Made by a program: the position numbers and the translations under genes. Below the pieces are notes generated by a model. That model made no database searches. It saw only the letters and a program-made list of their open reading frames with translations, and was not told the origin of the DNA. A stretch of DNA of 64,000 nt from Chthoniobacterales bacterium (GTDB taxonomy: Bacteria; Verrucomicrobiota; Verrucomicrobiia; Chthoniobacterales; UBA10450): assembly GCA_035274845.1 (NCBI GenBank), contig DATENU010000009.1, positions 62,001 through 126,000 of the forward strand. Reading direction: 5' to 3'. Shown in pieces: positions 26,120 through 35,520 of this stretch (positions within the stretch are counted from its first letter, which is position 1; each line of letters opens with the position of its first letter).

Positions 26120-27331
26120 ATGAACAAGCTCACCCTCCGCGATCTCGAAGTCCGTGGGCAGCGCGTGCTGGTCCGCGTCGACTTCAACGTGCCGACGGAA
26201 GAGCGCGACGGGAAAATCGCGATTACGGACGACACGCGGATTCGCGAGAGCCTGCCGACGATCAATTACCTGCGTGAACAGGGCGCCAAGACAATCCTGA
26301 TGGCGCACTTTGGCCGGCCGAAAGGGAAGCCGGTCGAGAAATATTCGCTGCGGCCAGTGGGCGATTATCTCCACACGCTCATCAACCATCCGGTGGCGTT
26401 CAGCCATGACACCATCGGGGCGATTCCGGAGGCGATCATTCGCGACATGAAAGAGGGCGACGTGACTTTGCTGGAAAACGTTCGCTTTCATTCCGGGGAA
26501 GAAGCGAACGACCCGGTGTTCGCGGAAGCGCTCGCCCAGCTCGGCGACCTCTACGTGAACGACGCCTTTGGCGCGGCCCATCGCGCCCACGCCAGCACGG
26601 CGGGCATCACGAAGTTCGTCAGGCAATCCGCCATGGGTTTCCTGATGGAGAAAGAAATCCAGTATCTTTCCCATGAGCTGGCGAAACCGGCGAAGCCGTT
26701 TGTCGTGATCCTGGGGGGGTCGAAGGTTTCGGACAAGATCGGCGTGATCAAAGCGCTGATGGAGAAAGCCGACGCGATTCTGATTGGCGGCGCCATGGCG
26801 AACACGTTTTGGAAAGCGCAAGGGGTTCCGGTCGGGAGTAGCCGGGTGGAAGCGGACAAGCTTGACCTGGCGCGTGAGATCATGGAGCTCGCGAAGCAAA
26901 AAGGAGTGCGTTTCCTGCTGCCGGTCGATGCCCTCGAAACGCAAAAAGTGGAAGCGGGCTCCTCGGGCCGGAATACGAGCCGCGTTTCACCCACCCACGG
27001 AATTACCGAAGGCTGGCAGGCCGTCGATATTGGCCACGCGACCATCAGTCTTTACGAAGACGAGATCGCCGGCGCAAAAACGATTCTCTGGAATGGGCCG
27101 GTCGGGGTTTTCGAGATTCCCTCCTTTGCCAACGGCACGAATGCCATCGCGGACGCGCTGGCCCGCTCCAAGGCGACAACGATTATCGGCGGTGGCGATT
27201 CCGTCACGGCGGTGAAACAGGCCGGGCTCGGCGACAAGATGACTTTCATCTCGACCGGCGGCGGGGCTTCGCTTGAGCTCCTCGAGGGAAAAGAACTGCC
27301 GGGGATCGCTGCGCTGAGCGACCGCCCATAG
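26120..27331 (+). CDS. pgk: phosphoglycerate kinase
   Basis: A 403-residue enzyme transferring phosphate from 1,3-bisphosphoglycerate to ADP. Family signatures are present: [18 protein letters not shown] at the N-terminus, [48 protein letters not shown], and the C-terminal [13 protein letters not shown] and [17 protein letters not shown]. It follows gap with an 87-bp gap filled by a palindrome that touches the start codon. Another palindrome follows the stop, so expression relative to gap and the next genes may be tuned at RNA level. Confidence 0.98.
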   Translation: MNKLTLRDLEVRGQRVLVRVDFNVPTEERDGKIAITDDTRIRESLPTINYLREQGAKTILMAHFGRPKGKPVEKYSLRPVGDYLHTLINHPVAFSHDTIGAIPEAIIRDMKEGDVTLLENVRFHSGEEANDPVFAEALAQLGDLYVNDAFGAAHRAHASTAGITKFVRQSAMGFLMEKEIQYLSHELAKPAKPFVVILGGSKVSDKIGVIKALMEKADAILIGGAMANTFWKAQGVPVGSSRVEADKLDLAREIMELAKQKGVRFLLPVDALETQKVEAGSSGRNTSRVSPTHGITEGWQAVDIGHATISLYEDEIAGAKTILWNGPVGVFEIPSFANGTNAIADALARSKATTIIGGGDSVTAVKQAGLGDKMTFISTGGGASLELLEGKELPGIAALSDRP

Positions 27332-27335
27332 ATGA

Positions 27336-27402
27336 TCGTAATCGTGCTCGAAAGCATCGTTTAAAAGACCGAGCACGAGCACGAGCAGGAGCACGATTAC
27401 GA
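27336..27402. repeat. palindrome of the TCGTAATCGTGCTC family, between pgk and the SGNH gene
   Basis: The left arm TCGTAATCGTGCTCG (27336-27350) pairs with the right arm ending GAGCACGATTACGA (27389-27402). The right arm reversed matches the left arm of the element at 6063-6137 over about 29 bases, showing that these are copies of one family 21 kb apart. It ends five bases before the next start codon at 27408. Confidence 0.82.
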
Positions 27403-27407
27403 AGCAG

Positions 27408-28430
27408 GTGAGCAAACAACTCGCTAGGAATTTCCTCTTCGCGGTTATCGCGTTGGTAGCCTTCGTCACGACAAGCGCACTGATCCATGCGCTCCTGCCG
27501 CCAATGATCCCGAAGGGCGTCGCGGCGAAGCTCAAATATTTTTCGGAGCACAAGGACGAGTTCGACACCGTCATTGTCGGCACGAGCCGGCTTTACTATT
27601 CCGTGTCGCCGGAAATCTTCGACGCCACGACGCGAGACAACGGCCTGCCCACGCGCAGCTTCAATTTCGGAATCGACGGGATGCATCCGCCCGAAAATTT
27701 CTATGTCCTTCAGCAGATCCTCCAGAGCCGGCCGCGGAACCTGAAATGGGTAGTGCTCGAGCTGGGTGATCTCCAGACGAGATGGGACAACATTCTCGGG
27801 ACCCAGCGAGCGGTTTACTGGCATGACTGGCCGCGGACGAAGCTGACCCTGAAAAGAGCTTTGGACCCGCGCGGCGACGCGAAGTGGTACATCAAGGGCA
27901 GCCGCCTCTGGCTGGCCCGGCGGGATTTCATCTCGAACCTGACCCTTTTCGGAAAACAATTCGCTAACGTCGGTCGCGTGCACGATCTCCTGCCGGCGGC
28001 CGAACGCGAACGCTATGCCGAGGCGGCGTCCGAGCTCGGGCCGCACAACGACGGTTATCGAACCGGGGGCGACGCCATGTCGGCTGAGAAGACGGTTAGC
28101 TTTCAGCAACGCCTCGCCAAAGAACTTTCAGGCGCCACGCAGAAGTATCTCGATCCTACCACGGAGCGGGGTTACCGCGATGCCGCCGCCCGAATCCGCG
28201 CCGCGGGCGCGGCGCCGGTCTTTGTCGTGACCCCAGTCATTTTTCAAAAAAAGACGGTCTTTCGCCAGTCGCCGCCGGCGCCGGTCCTCGTGTTCAACGA
28301 TGCCCGGAAATATCCGCAGTTCTACGAACCGAAGATCCGGATCGACGACGGCCACCTGACCCAGGCGGGCGCCGAAGATTTCTGTCGCACGCTCGCGCGG
28401 GAATTCGTCGGCCGCGTCCGCCAACCATAA
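27408..28430 (+). CDS. membrane-anchored SGNH-like protein, probable partner of the MBOAT O-acyltransferase
   Basis: A 340-residue protein with an N-terminal membrane anchor (FLFAVIALVAFVTTSALIHALLP) and a periplasmic domain. VIVGTSRLYYSVSPEIF resembles the GxSR block of AlgJ/AlgX/DltD-type proteins, and DDGHLTQAGAEDF near the end supplies the catalytic Asp-x-x-His motif. These proteins carry out the final O-acetyl or D-alanyl transfer outside the membrane, together with an MBOAT channel. The MBOAT gene follows after four bases, supporting this. GTG at 27408 is the likely start. The acceptor (exopolysaccharide or other envelope polymer) is unknown. Confidence 0.72.
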   Translation: MSKQLARNFLFAVIALVAFVTTSALIHALLPPMIPKGVAAKLKYFSEHKDEFDTVIVGTSRLYYSVSPEIFDATTRDNGLPTRSFNFGIDGMHPPENFYVLQQILQSRPRNLKWVVLELGDLQTRWDNILGTQRAVYWHDWPRTKLTLKRALDPRGDAKWYIKGSRLWLARRDFISNLTLFGKQFANVGRVHDLLPAAERERYAEAASELGPHNDGYRTGGDAMSAEKTVSFQQRLAKELSGATQKYLDPTTERGYRDAAARIRAAGAAPVFVVTPVIFQKKTVFRQSPPAPVLVFNDARKYPQFYEPKIRIDDGHLTQAGAEDFCRTLAREFVGRVRQP

Positions 28431-28434
28431 GCGC

Positions 28435-29877
28435 ATGCTTTTCGTCGAGTTCCGTTTCTTCTGGTTCTTTCTCGCGGTCTTCGCGGTTTACTGGTCGCTG
28501 CGCGAGAACCGGAGCCGCAAAATCTGGCTGCTCGTTTGCAGCTATTTCTTCTACGCCTGCTGGAACTGGAAATTTCTTTTCCTGATCATGGCCTCGAGCG
28601 CGCTCGATTACTTCGTTGGCGCGATGCTGGCGCGGACGGAGGATCCGGGAAAGCGCCGGGGCTGGTTGATCATGAGCCTCTGCCTGAACCTGGGCACGAT
28701 CGCCTTCTTCAAGTATTACAATTTCTTTATTACTTCCGCGGCGGCGCTGCTCGCCTGGCTCGGATTGCCCGCAAGCCTGCACACGCTCAACATCGTCATC
28801 CCGGTCGGCGTGAGCTTTTACACGTTCCACTCGATGAGCTACACCATCGACGTTTACCGGCGAAAACTGGAGCCGGTCCGGAGCCTGCTCGATCTCGCCT
28901 GCTTCATCGGATTTTTCCCGCAGATGGTCGCGGGTCCGATCGTGCGCGCTTCCCAGTTCCTCCCGCAATTGCTCAGCGTTCGCCGATTTGCCAATGTCGA
29001 TGTGCGCGGCGCGTTGGTTCTGTTTCTCACCGGATTCATCAAGAAGGCCTGCATCGCGGATGCGGTCGCGCCGTTCGTGGATCGTTACTTTGACGCGCCA
29101 TGGGATTTCACCATGCCGAGCGCGTGGGTCGCGGTGCTCTTCTACGCGATCCAAATCTATTGCGATTTCTCCGGTTACACCGACATGGCCATCGCGACTG
29201 CCGGATTGCTCGGCTACGAGTTGCCGGTCAATTTCCGGTTCCCGTATTTCGCCGCGAACATCGCGGACTTCTGGCATCGCTGGCACATCAGCCTGTCAAG
29301 CTGGCTGCGCGATTATCTCTACATTCCGCTGGGAGGAAATCGCGGGCCGGCCTGGTTTGTTTATCGCAACATCATGATCACGATGCTCCTCGGCGGGCTT
29401 TGGCACGGCGGCGCCTGGACGTTCGTGATCTGGGGCGGCCTGCACGGGCTGGCATTAATTGTCCATCGCGCGCGGACCCGTCGCAGAGACCTGCTTCCCA
29501 CCGCTCAGGAGATGCAAAAACATCGTCTTCCGAAAGGACCGCAGTCCCTCGGAGGCTGGTTCGCCTGGGCTTTCACGGTTTACTGGGTCTGCTTCGCCTG
29601 GATTTTCTTCCGGGCGGTTGATCTCCAGCATGCCGGGCCGGCGCTGCGCAGCTTTCTATTTCTGCCGGGCGTCGGAACGAAGAGTCTCGGGGCCTGGATG
29701 CTCTGGATCGTGGCCGCGCTCGGCTTCGTGCACTATCTGAATTTTCGCGGTGTTTTTGCGAAGTGGTGGCGCCGGCCGTCGCCGTTGGTTTTCGCCGCCG
29801 GCTATGGTTGCGCCTTTGCCGTCGTGCTCTTATTTATCCCCCCGCGCTACGCGCCTTTCATCTATTTCCAATTCTAA
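28435..29877 (+). CDS. MBOAT family membrane O-acyltransferase, AlgI/DltB-like
   Basis: A 480-residue polytopic membrane enzyme that moves acyl groups, usually acetyl, across the inner membrane onto envelope polymers. Hallmarks are PVGVSFYTFHSMSY, IQIYCDFSGYTDMAIA, FWHRWHISLSSWLRDYLYIP, and LWHGGAWTFVIWGGLHG with the catalytic His. About ten helices are predicted. It lies four bases downstream of its presumed SGNH partner and 12 bases upstream of tpiA, so this acetylation pair is embedded in a glycolytic operon. Substrate cannot be told from sequence. Confidence 0.93.
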   Translation: MLFVEFRFFWFFLAVFAVYWSLRENRSRKIWLLVCSYFFYACWNWKFLFLIMASSALDYFVGAMLARTEDPGKRRGWLIMSLCLNLGTIAFFKYYNFFITSAAALLAWLGLPASLHTLNIVIPVGVSFYTFHSMSYTIDVYRRKLEPVRSLLDLACFIGFFPQMVAGPIVRASQFLPQLLSVRRFANVDVRGALVLFLTGFIKKACIADAVAPFVDRYFDAPWDFTMPSAWVAVLFYAIQIYCDFSGYTDMAIATAGLLGYELPVNFRFPYFAANIADFWHRWHISLSSWLRDYLYIPLGGNRGPAWFVYRNIMITMLLGGLWHGGAWTFVIWGGLHGLALIVHRARTRRRDLLPTAQEMQKHRLPKGPQSLGGWFAWAFTVYWVCFAWIFFRAVDLQHAGPALRSFLFLPGVGTKSLGAWMLWIVAALGFVHYLNFRGVFAKWWRRPSPLVFAAGYGCAFAVVLLFIPPRYAPFIYFQF

Positions 29878-29889
29878 CCCGAACTTCCC

Positions 29890-30654
29890 ATGAGAAAGAA
29901 AATTGTTGCCGCGAATTGGAAGATGAACATGACGCAGACCGAGGCGACTTCGTTTGTCTCGACGTTCCTGCTCGAGATTGGTGAGTCGCGCGACGTGGAG
30001 GTCGTGATCATCCCGCCCTTCACCGCGATTGCGCCGGTCAACACTGCGCTCGAGAACGCGCAGCACATCAAGGTCGGCGCCCAGAACATGCATTGGGAAC
30101 GCTCGGGCGCGTTCACGGGCGAGATCAGCCCCGCGATGTTGCGCGATCTTTTCGTGCGCTACGTCGTGCTCGGCCATAGCGAACGCCGGACGTTGTTCGG
30201 CGAGACCGACGAGGTCGTGAACCGCAAGGTCCAGGCGGCGCACGAGGCGATGCTCCGGCCGATCCTCTGTGTGGGCGAAAGTCTCGCGCAACGCGAAGCG
30301 GGCGAAGTGGAGAAAGTCCTCACGACGCAACTCAAGGGCAGTCTGGCCGGGTTAGGCGCGAAGGAACTCCAGGAAACGGTGGTTGCCTACGAGCCGGTCT
30401 GGGCCATCGGCACCGGCAAGACCGCCACGGCGGAGCAGGCCCAGGAAGCCCATGCGTTTATCCGGAAAGTGCTCGGCGAAATTTCCGATGACGCGACGGC
30501 TGACAAAGTCCGGATCCAATACGGCGGCAGCGTGAAGCCGGACAACGCCCGAAAACTGATGTCGCAACCCGACATCGACGGCGCTCTGGTCGGCGGCGCG
30601 AGCCTCGACCCCCGCAGCTTCGCGCAAATCGTGCAGGGCGCGGGGGAAGAATAA
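29890..30654 (+). CDS. tpiA: triosephosphate isomerase
   Basis: A 254-residue TIM-barrel enzyme interconverting dihydroxyacetone phosphate and glyceraldehyde-3-phosphate. It has the substrate loop AANWKMNMTQTE with the active-site Lys, the catalytic His in VVLGHSERRTLFGE, the catalytic Glu in VVAYEPVWAIGTGKTAT and the phosphate-binding YGGSVKPDN. It closes the gap-pgk-SGNH-MBOAT-tpiA cluster and faces the secreted cyclophilin gene, with a strong palindrome at the convergent junction. Confidence 0.98.
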   Translation: MRKKIVAANWKMNMTQTEATSFVSTFLLEIGESRDVEVVIIPPFTAIAPVNTALENAQHIKVGAQNMHWERSGAFTGEISPAMLRDLFVRYVVLGHSERRTLFGETDEVVNRKVQAAHEAMLRPILCVGESLAQREAGEVEKVLTTQLKGSLAGLGAKELQETVVAYEPVWAIGTGKTATAEQAQEAHAFIRKVLGEISDDATADKVRIQYGGSVKPDNARKLMSQPDIDGALVGGASLDPRSFAQIVQGAGEE

Positions 30655-30660
30655 TTACCC

Positions 30661-30747
30661 TGTAGCGGCGGTCTCTGACCGTCGACCATTGCCGAAACAA
30701 CGGATTCTTAAACGCTCACAGCCGACGGTCAGAGACCGCCGCTACAG
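30661..30747. terminator. perfect 24-bp inverted repeat between convergent genes
   Basis: The left arm 30661-30684 starts TGTAGCGGCGGTCTCTGACC and the right arm 30724-30747 is its exact complement, around a loop of about 39 bases. It fills the junction between tpiA and the leftward cyclophilin gene. The position suggests a bidirectional terminator, while identity with the element inside the helicase gene shows it is a dispersed repeat. Confidence 0.75.
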
Positions 30748-30758
30748 AATGACGCGTT

Positions 30759-32477
30759 TCAGTTCAGTTGATAAATCTGCACCGTCCCGACGCCGGTCCC
30801 GTTGCTGACCCCGTGCACTATGGCGGTGTATGCGCCGGCGGCGAGGGTTCGCAGAACGGCCGATTCCTTCAGGTCGCTCGGAGCCAGACCGCTGGCCTGG
30901 ATCTGCGGTTTCTGCGGGCTGTCCATCCAGTTGTCATTCGAATCAATTAGCGCGCCGTTCATGTCGCGCAGTTCGAGGATCGGATCGGCCAAGGCATTGG
31001 GGACCCCAAACGCGGTGAGCGACGGGCCAGTGGCTCGCACCAGGATCTGTTTTGGTTCTGTTCCGCCCATGATAAATCCGCCGATGAGGGCGTTGGGATC
31101 GGTGCCCACCTGTCCCCGCGTCGCGATGTTGAGCAAGGTGGATCCCGGGCCGCTATCGATATCGTAGACCTCCACGACCCCGAGGCCGGTGGTGTTGTTC
31201 GCGCCGCGCATGACGGCGGTGTAAATCGCGGCCGAAGGGTCCGACGGCACGGTGGTAAGGATCACCGATTCGTTAGGCGAACTGGGCGCGAATCCAAAAT
31301 CGATCACGTCCTGTTTATTGGCGGCGTCGCCCCAGTTGTCGTTGGTGGCGATCGTCGCGCCGGTGGCGTCGTGTAACTCGAGAGTTGGGTTGGCAATGGC
31401 GCCGCCGAGCCCCGTCGATGGACCGAGCGCGCGAATGACCAGCCGTTTTGCGGCGGAGCCGCGCATGATGAACCCCGCGATCAAGGCGTTGTCGCCCGTC
31501 CCCACCTGCATCCGGGTCGAAAGATTCACCGGCCGGCCCGGTGCGGCTACGACCGTTACGGTGAACATCTGTGAATTCGTTCCACCGTCGAGATCGGTGG
31601 TCGTCACGGTCACGTGCGACGTGCCCACGGTGACTCCGCTCACCAAAACCTTTGATCCGCTAACCGCCACGCTGACGTTTCCGTTGTCGCTCATGGCGGT
31701 AAGCGGCACGATGTGGGTGATGGCCGGAATGGAGACGAGGTTCGCCACCTGGACTGCGGACGTGCCATTGTAGTTCCGAAGCGGCAAACTGGAAAAGTTA
31801 GGATCGGCGGCGGAGAAATTGTAACGCGGGAGACCGGCAATGGAATCTGCAACCGTCATGCCATTGCCGACAACCCGTCCGAAGACTGTGAACCCGCCGT
31901 TTTGCGTATCGAGATTGGTCGGCGGGCCACCATTATCCGCCAGGTTGATGAACCACTGACTGGTCGCGCTATTGGGATCGTTTCCAATTTTTGCCATCGC
32001 GATTGTTCCACGCTGATTGGAAATCCCGGGTTCGTTTTGGATCGCGGGAAACGTCAGGACCTGGGTGGGTTGGATCGCTGTGTTTTGAGAATTCACCGTG
32101 CCAAGGAAACCGCCGCCTTGGATCACGAAGTTGGGTTGGGAACGATGGATGAAACTCGAAGCCAACTGGTGCGTCGTCGGGTCGTCGATGAAGTAGCGGC
32201 CCTGGTCAACGTATTTCAGGAAATTGGTGACCGTGATCGGTTTGTCTCGCCCGAAAAGCTCGATGTCGATATTACCGGCGACTGTTGTCATCCGGACGGC
32301 GTCGGTCACGCCCGCATCCGGATAGGCGGTCGCTACGTCGATCGAACGCGGCGCCGCGCCAGCGTAGACGGTGAAATCCGCGATCTGATCGGTCCCCTCC
32401 GGTGGCGTATCTTGCCCGGCGGCGGCGACGATCCCGGTCAAAGTTGCCGCGGCGGCAACCAAACAAATCCGTTTCAT
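30759..32477 (-). CDS. secreted cyclophilin-type peptidyl-prolyl isomerase with two C-terminal RGIGPSL-type modules
   Basis: A 572-residue exported protein (signal peptide MKRICLVAAAATLTGIVAAAGQ). Residues about 55-250 form a cyclophilin fold: GNIDIELFGRDKPITVTNF, FIHRSQPNFVIQGGG, RGTIAMAKIGNDPNSATSQW and FTVFGRVVGNGM. A middle beta-sandwich (about 255-325) follows. The C-terminus has two copies of a roughly 120-residue module (LSTRMQVGTGDNALIAGF, LVIRALGPS, NDNWGD; then LNIATRGQVGTDPNALIG, NDNWMD), the same module carried by the three surface proteins at 43627-50895. It probably assists folding in the periplasm or outside; the modules may anchor it. AGGGGG lies just upstream of the ATG. Confidence 0.9.
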   Translation of the reverse strand: MKRICLVAAAATLTGIVAAAGQDTPPEGTDQIADFTVYAGAAPRSIDVATAYPDAGVTDAVRMTTVAGNIDIELFGRDKPITVTNFLKYVDQGRYFIDDPTTHQLASSFIHRSQPNFVIQGGGFLGTVNSQNTAIQPTQVLTFPAIQNEPGISNQRGTIAMAKIGNDPNSATSQWFINLADNGGPPTNLDTQNGGFTVFGRVVGNGMTVADSIAGLPRYNFSAADPNFSSLPLRNYNGTSAVQVANLVSIPAITHIVPLTAMSDNGNVSVAVSGSKVLVSGVTVGTSHVTVTTTDLDGGTNSQMFTVTVVAAPGRPVNLSTRMQVGTGDNALIAGFIMRGSAAKRLVIRALGPSTGLGGAIANPTLELHDATGATIATNDNWGDAANKQDVIDFGFAPSSPNESVILTTVPSDPSAAIYTAVMRGANNTTGLGVVEVYDIDSGPGSTLLNIATRGQVGTDPNALIGGFIMGGTEPKQILVRATGPSLTAFGVPNALADPILELRDMNGALIDSNDNWMDSPQKPQIQASGLAPSDLKESAVLRTLAAGAYTAIVHGVSNGTGVGTVQIYQLN

Positions 32478-32525
32478 GCGCCCCCTTTTTACTCCATCGG
32501 ATGAAACTGCGCCAGCGAATGTGAC

Positions 32526-33200
32526 CTACTTGTTGATCTCCAGGTAGGTCCGCGTCTGCACCTTGCCGGTGCCGGGAACGAACTCCTCGATCCGCATCTG
32601 TTTCAGAAACCAGCGACCCTCGATCTTTTGCGCGGAGATGACTTCAAAACGTTTGGCGAGCTGGCCTTTCAAATCGTAACCCTCCACTCGCATCAGCGCG
32701 CCCCCATTTTTGTCGACCCAAAGCCAGACAGTGCCGTACTGCGATTGGCGCGAGGGCGCCTTCAATTCCAATTTCCAGCAATTGCGGGTGCGGATGGAGT
32801 TTTCTCCCGTGACCCGCGCATCTGGCCAGTAGAGGAATTTCAGCGCCAGGTCCTCGTAACTTATCCCCGTGCCCCGCACCTTGTGGTCGAACTGCGCCGC
32901 ACTGATCTTTTCGGTGCCGCCGCGAGTGACTTCCTCCAGGCGGGAGTCGTTGTCCCCCAGGCGCAATTGCAGCGTCTCGTCGGGGTTCGAGAAACTGTAG
33001 CGGATGAGCGGCCCCGTTTGGGTCAGGCGAAAAGGAATGATTTTGTCATTTTCGCGCAACTGCCCCTGCAGTTCGATTTCCTGCTGGGCCTGGCGAAGCC
33101 TGACCGATTCCAGGATGTCTCTGGCCTCGGGCAACTCGGCGGCGAAAAAGGATCCCGCCATGAGCGACAGGGCAGGGACGAGGAAATTGAGCCGGCGCAT
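32526..33200 (-). CDS. exported LolA/outer-membrane lipoprotein-sorting-like protein
   Basis: A 224-residue protein with a signal peptide (MRRLNFLVPALSLMAGSFFA) and a single-domain all-beta fold like the LolA/LolB-type family annotated as outer membrane lipoprotein-sorting protein: RLRQAQQEIELQGQL, IRYSFSNPDETLQL, KFLYWPDARV, GTVWLWVDKNGGALMRVEGYD, RWFLKQMRIEEF. Proteins of this family bind lipid acyl chains in the periplasm, but true LolA function is not implied. It lies behind the cyclophilin gene on the same strand, 48 bp upstream of it, and divergent from the PAP2 operon. Confidence 0.78.
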   Translation of the reverse strand: MRRLNFLVPALSLMAGSFFAAELPEARDILESVRLRQAQQEIELQGQLRENDKIIPFRLTQTGPLIRYSFSNPDETLQLRLGDNDSRLEEVTRGGTEKISAAQFDHKVRGTGISYEDLALKFLYWPDARVTGENSIRTRNCWKLELKAPSRQSQYGTVWLWVDKNGGALMRVEGYDLKGQLAKRFEVISAQKIEGRWFLKQMRIEEFVPGTGKVQTRTYLEINK

Positions 33201-33295
33201 ATTTCTAAATCGTTCAGGGTTCAGGCCGCTGCAATGGCTGGTCGTTTCAACACTTTAACGTTCCAACGAATCCTCTATCGTTTGGGCGCACCGGA

Positions 33296-33943
33296 ATGGA
33301 CCAGTTCATTTTTCACCTTATCAACGAACAATGGACGAGTCCGGCGCTCGACTTGTTCATGGCCGCGGTGAGCGATGTGGAAATCTGGCAGCCGCTCCTG
33401 ATTGGCCTGGCCATCTACGCGCTGGTTTTCATGGGCTTCAAGGGCCGCGCCTTCGTGGTCTGTCTGCTCATCACCTTGGTTTTCTCCGAGCAATTCCTCG
33501 TTCGCACCCTCAAAAGTGCCGTCGATCGCAAGCGGCCCAAACAGGCGCAGCCGGTCCGAATGGTCCAATTGGAACGAACTCAACCTGCCTTTCTCACCCT
33601 TTTCCGGAAACCAACGATCCGGACCTCCGATCAAACTGACCACAACAAATCCGGCCCTTCCTTTCCCTCCGGCCACGTGACCGATAACGTGATTATCGGG
33701 ACCATGTGTGTGCTCTTTTTTCGCCACTGGGGATGGCTTTATTTTTTTGTCGCGGCCTCGGTCGCCTATTCCCGAATTTACCTGGGGGCGCACTGGCCGA
33801 GTGATGTAGTTGGGACGGCCTTCATGGCGGCGGGCGTGGCGCTCGTCATGATGGCGCTGCTTGAGTCTTTGTGGAAAGCATTCGGCCGCCGGTGGGTCCC
33901 GGAACTCTTCGCCCGTCATCCACGCCTGATCGATCACTCATGA
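33296..33943 (+). CDS. PAP2-family membrane phosphatase
   Basis: A 215-residue membrane phosphatase with the three conserved blocks: KSAVDRKRPKQ, PSFPSGH and SRIYLGAHWPSDV. About five to six helices are present. Members dephosphorylate lipids such as undecaprenyl pyrophosphate, phosphatidylglycerol phosphate or lipid A. It is the first gene of a tight operon: its stop overlaps the start of the following GT39 gene by four bases (ATGA). This suggests a role in making or recycling lipid-linked sugar carriers for the two glycosyltransferases. Confidence 0.92.
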   Translation: MDQFIFHLINEQWTSPALDLFMAAVSDVEIWQPLLIGLAIYALVFMGFKGRAFVVCLLITLVFSEQFLVRTLKSAVDRKRPKQAQPVRMVQLERTQPAFLTLFRKPTIRTSDQTDHNKSGPSFPSGHVTDNVIIGTMCVLFFRHWGWLYFFVAASVAYSRIYLGAHWPSDVVGTAFMAAGVALVMMALLESLWKAFGRRWVPELFARHPRLIDHS

Positions 33944-35520
33944 GCCATACGCGGGCAGTCTGGTTTTTCGTTCTTGGTCTCACGGTCATTCGACTGACCA
34001 TGCTGAGCACCACGGAATTATCCTTCGACGAGGCGCACTATTGGATGTGGTCGGAGCGCCTCGCCCCGGCCTATTTCAGCAAGGGTCCGGGGATCGCCTT
34101 CGCGATTCGCGCCAGCACCGCTCTCTTCGGCGACAGCGAGTTCGGGGTCCGCTTTTGGAGTCCGGTCATCGGCGCTGCGACCTGCCTGCTGCTCTACTAC
34201 TTTACCCGGCGCTTGTTCAACGAGCGCGCCGCTTTCTGGCTCGTTACCGCCTTGAACGCCGTGCCGCTCTTCCATGTCGGCAACGCGGTGATGACGATTG
34301 ATCCGCTCTCCATCTTTTTCTGGGTCTCGGCGATGTATGCGTTCTGGATGGCACTCGAACGAACGCCCACTGCGCTCTGGCTTTGGGCCGGGACCGGGTT
34401 GCTAGTCGGCCTTGGATTTCTCTGCAAATACACCAACGCGTTCGAGCTTGTTTCGATTCTTCTCGTCCTCGCTCTCGTCCCGCGGCACCGGCGCGAGTTC
34501 AAGCGGCCCGGGCTTTATGTTCTGCTCGCGGCCTTTCTTGTTTGTCTGGCGCCGCCCTTACTCTGGAACTACGACCACGCCTGGGTCACAGCCAGTCATC
34601 TCCAATCGCGGGGCGGACTCGATCAACCGCTCGGGTTTCGCCCGCTCGAAGTGCTCGGATTTCTGGGCGCCCATTTCCTGAGCTTTTCGCCGCTGCTTTT
34701 TCTCGCCCTGGCCTGGGCGGTGATCGCAAACTGGCGGCGCGCCCGGCAGCAAACCAAGGTGTTGTTTCTTTTCTGGTTCGGCCTGCCGGTCTTCGTGTTC
34801 TATCTGCTCGTCTCAATCAACGACCAGGCTGCGCCGAACTGGGATGTGCTCGCTTTCCTCAGCCTGGCGGTGCTCGCGGCCGCTTTCTGGACGGAGAAGC
34901 TCACCTCGAGCCGCGGCGCGGCCCGATTTCTGGCCACAGCAATCGTGGTCGGACTCGTCTTCAGCCTCTTCGTTCTGGATACCGACCTGTTGCGTTCCCT
35001 GGGCCTTCCGTTTCCCCATCACCGCGACCCGGCTGACAGCGTCCGGGGCTGGAAATCCGCCTCTCGCGCCGTGGAAAGGATTCGGGGCGAACTCGAGACG
35101 AAGAGCAACGAGCAGCTTTTCGTGATTGCCGACCAGCGCGATCGCGCTTCGGAAATGGCGTTCTACTTCGAGCAGAGACGGGTCGAAGGCCCGGGCCATC
35201 CGCCGGTTTACATCGTCGAATCACAGGATATCCAGAACCAGTTTTCGTTCTGGCCGCGTTACGACCAGTTTGTGGAGACATCGCCGAACACGCCGCGGCC
35301 TGACGCCGAAGTTTACACCGAGGAAGAGGGAGTAAACCTGTTCACGGGCCGAAGCGCGCTCTACATCCAGAGCGGCAAAGGCGTTCTCGTGCCGCACAAT
35401 ATTCGCGTGGGGTTTCAGTCGGTCGACCGCATCGCCACCATTGAGGTCACCCGGTTTGGCGCGAAAATGCGAGAGTGGCAGGTGTTTTTCTGCCGCAACT
35501 ATCGGACACTGCCGCTATGA
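33940..35520 (+). CDS. GT39/ArnT-like membrane glycosyltransferase
   Basis: A 526-residue GT-C enzyme with about ten helices. The first external loop has the catalytic acidic pattern ELSFDEAHYWMWSERLAPAYFSKGP, the family hallmark shared by PMT/ArnT proteins. A soluble C-terminal part (about residues 365-526) follows the helices. It transfers a sugar from a polyprenyl-phosphate donor onto a periplasmic acceptor such as lipid A or protein. The start at 33940 forms an ATGA overlap with PAP2, and its own stop overlaps the GT2 start in the same way, so the three are translationally coupled. Confidence 0.92.
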   Translation: MSHTRAVWFFVLGLTVIRLTMLSTTELSFDEAHYWMWSERLAPAYFSKGPGIAFAIRASTALFGDSEFGVRFWSPVIGAATCLLLYYFTRRLFNERAAFWLVTALNAVPLFHVGNAVMTIDPLSIFFWVSAMYAFWMALERTPTALWLWAGTGLLVGLGFLCKYTNAFELVSILLVLALVPRHRREFKRPGLYVLLAAFLVCLAPPLLWNYDHAWVTASHLQSRGGLDQPLGFRPLEVLGFLGAHFLSFSPLLFLALAWAVIANWRRARQQTKVLFLFWFGLPVFVFYLLVSINDQAAPNWDVLAFLSLAVLAAAFWTEKLTSSRGAARFLATAIVVGLVFSLFVLDTDLLRSLGLPFPHHRDPADSVRGWKSASRAVERIRGELETKSNEQLFVIADQRDRASEMAFYFEQRRVEGPGHPPVYIVESQDIQNQFSFWPRYDQFVETSPNTPRPDAEVYTEEEGVNLFTGRSALYIQSGKGVLVPHNIRVGFQSVDRIATIEVTRFGAKMREWQVFFCRNYRTLPL

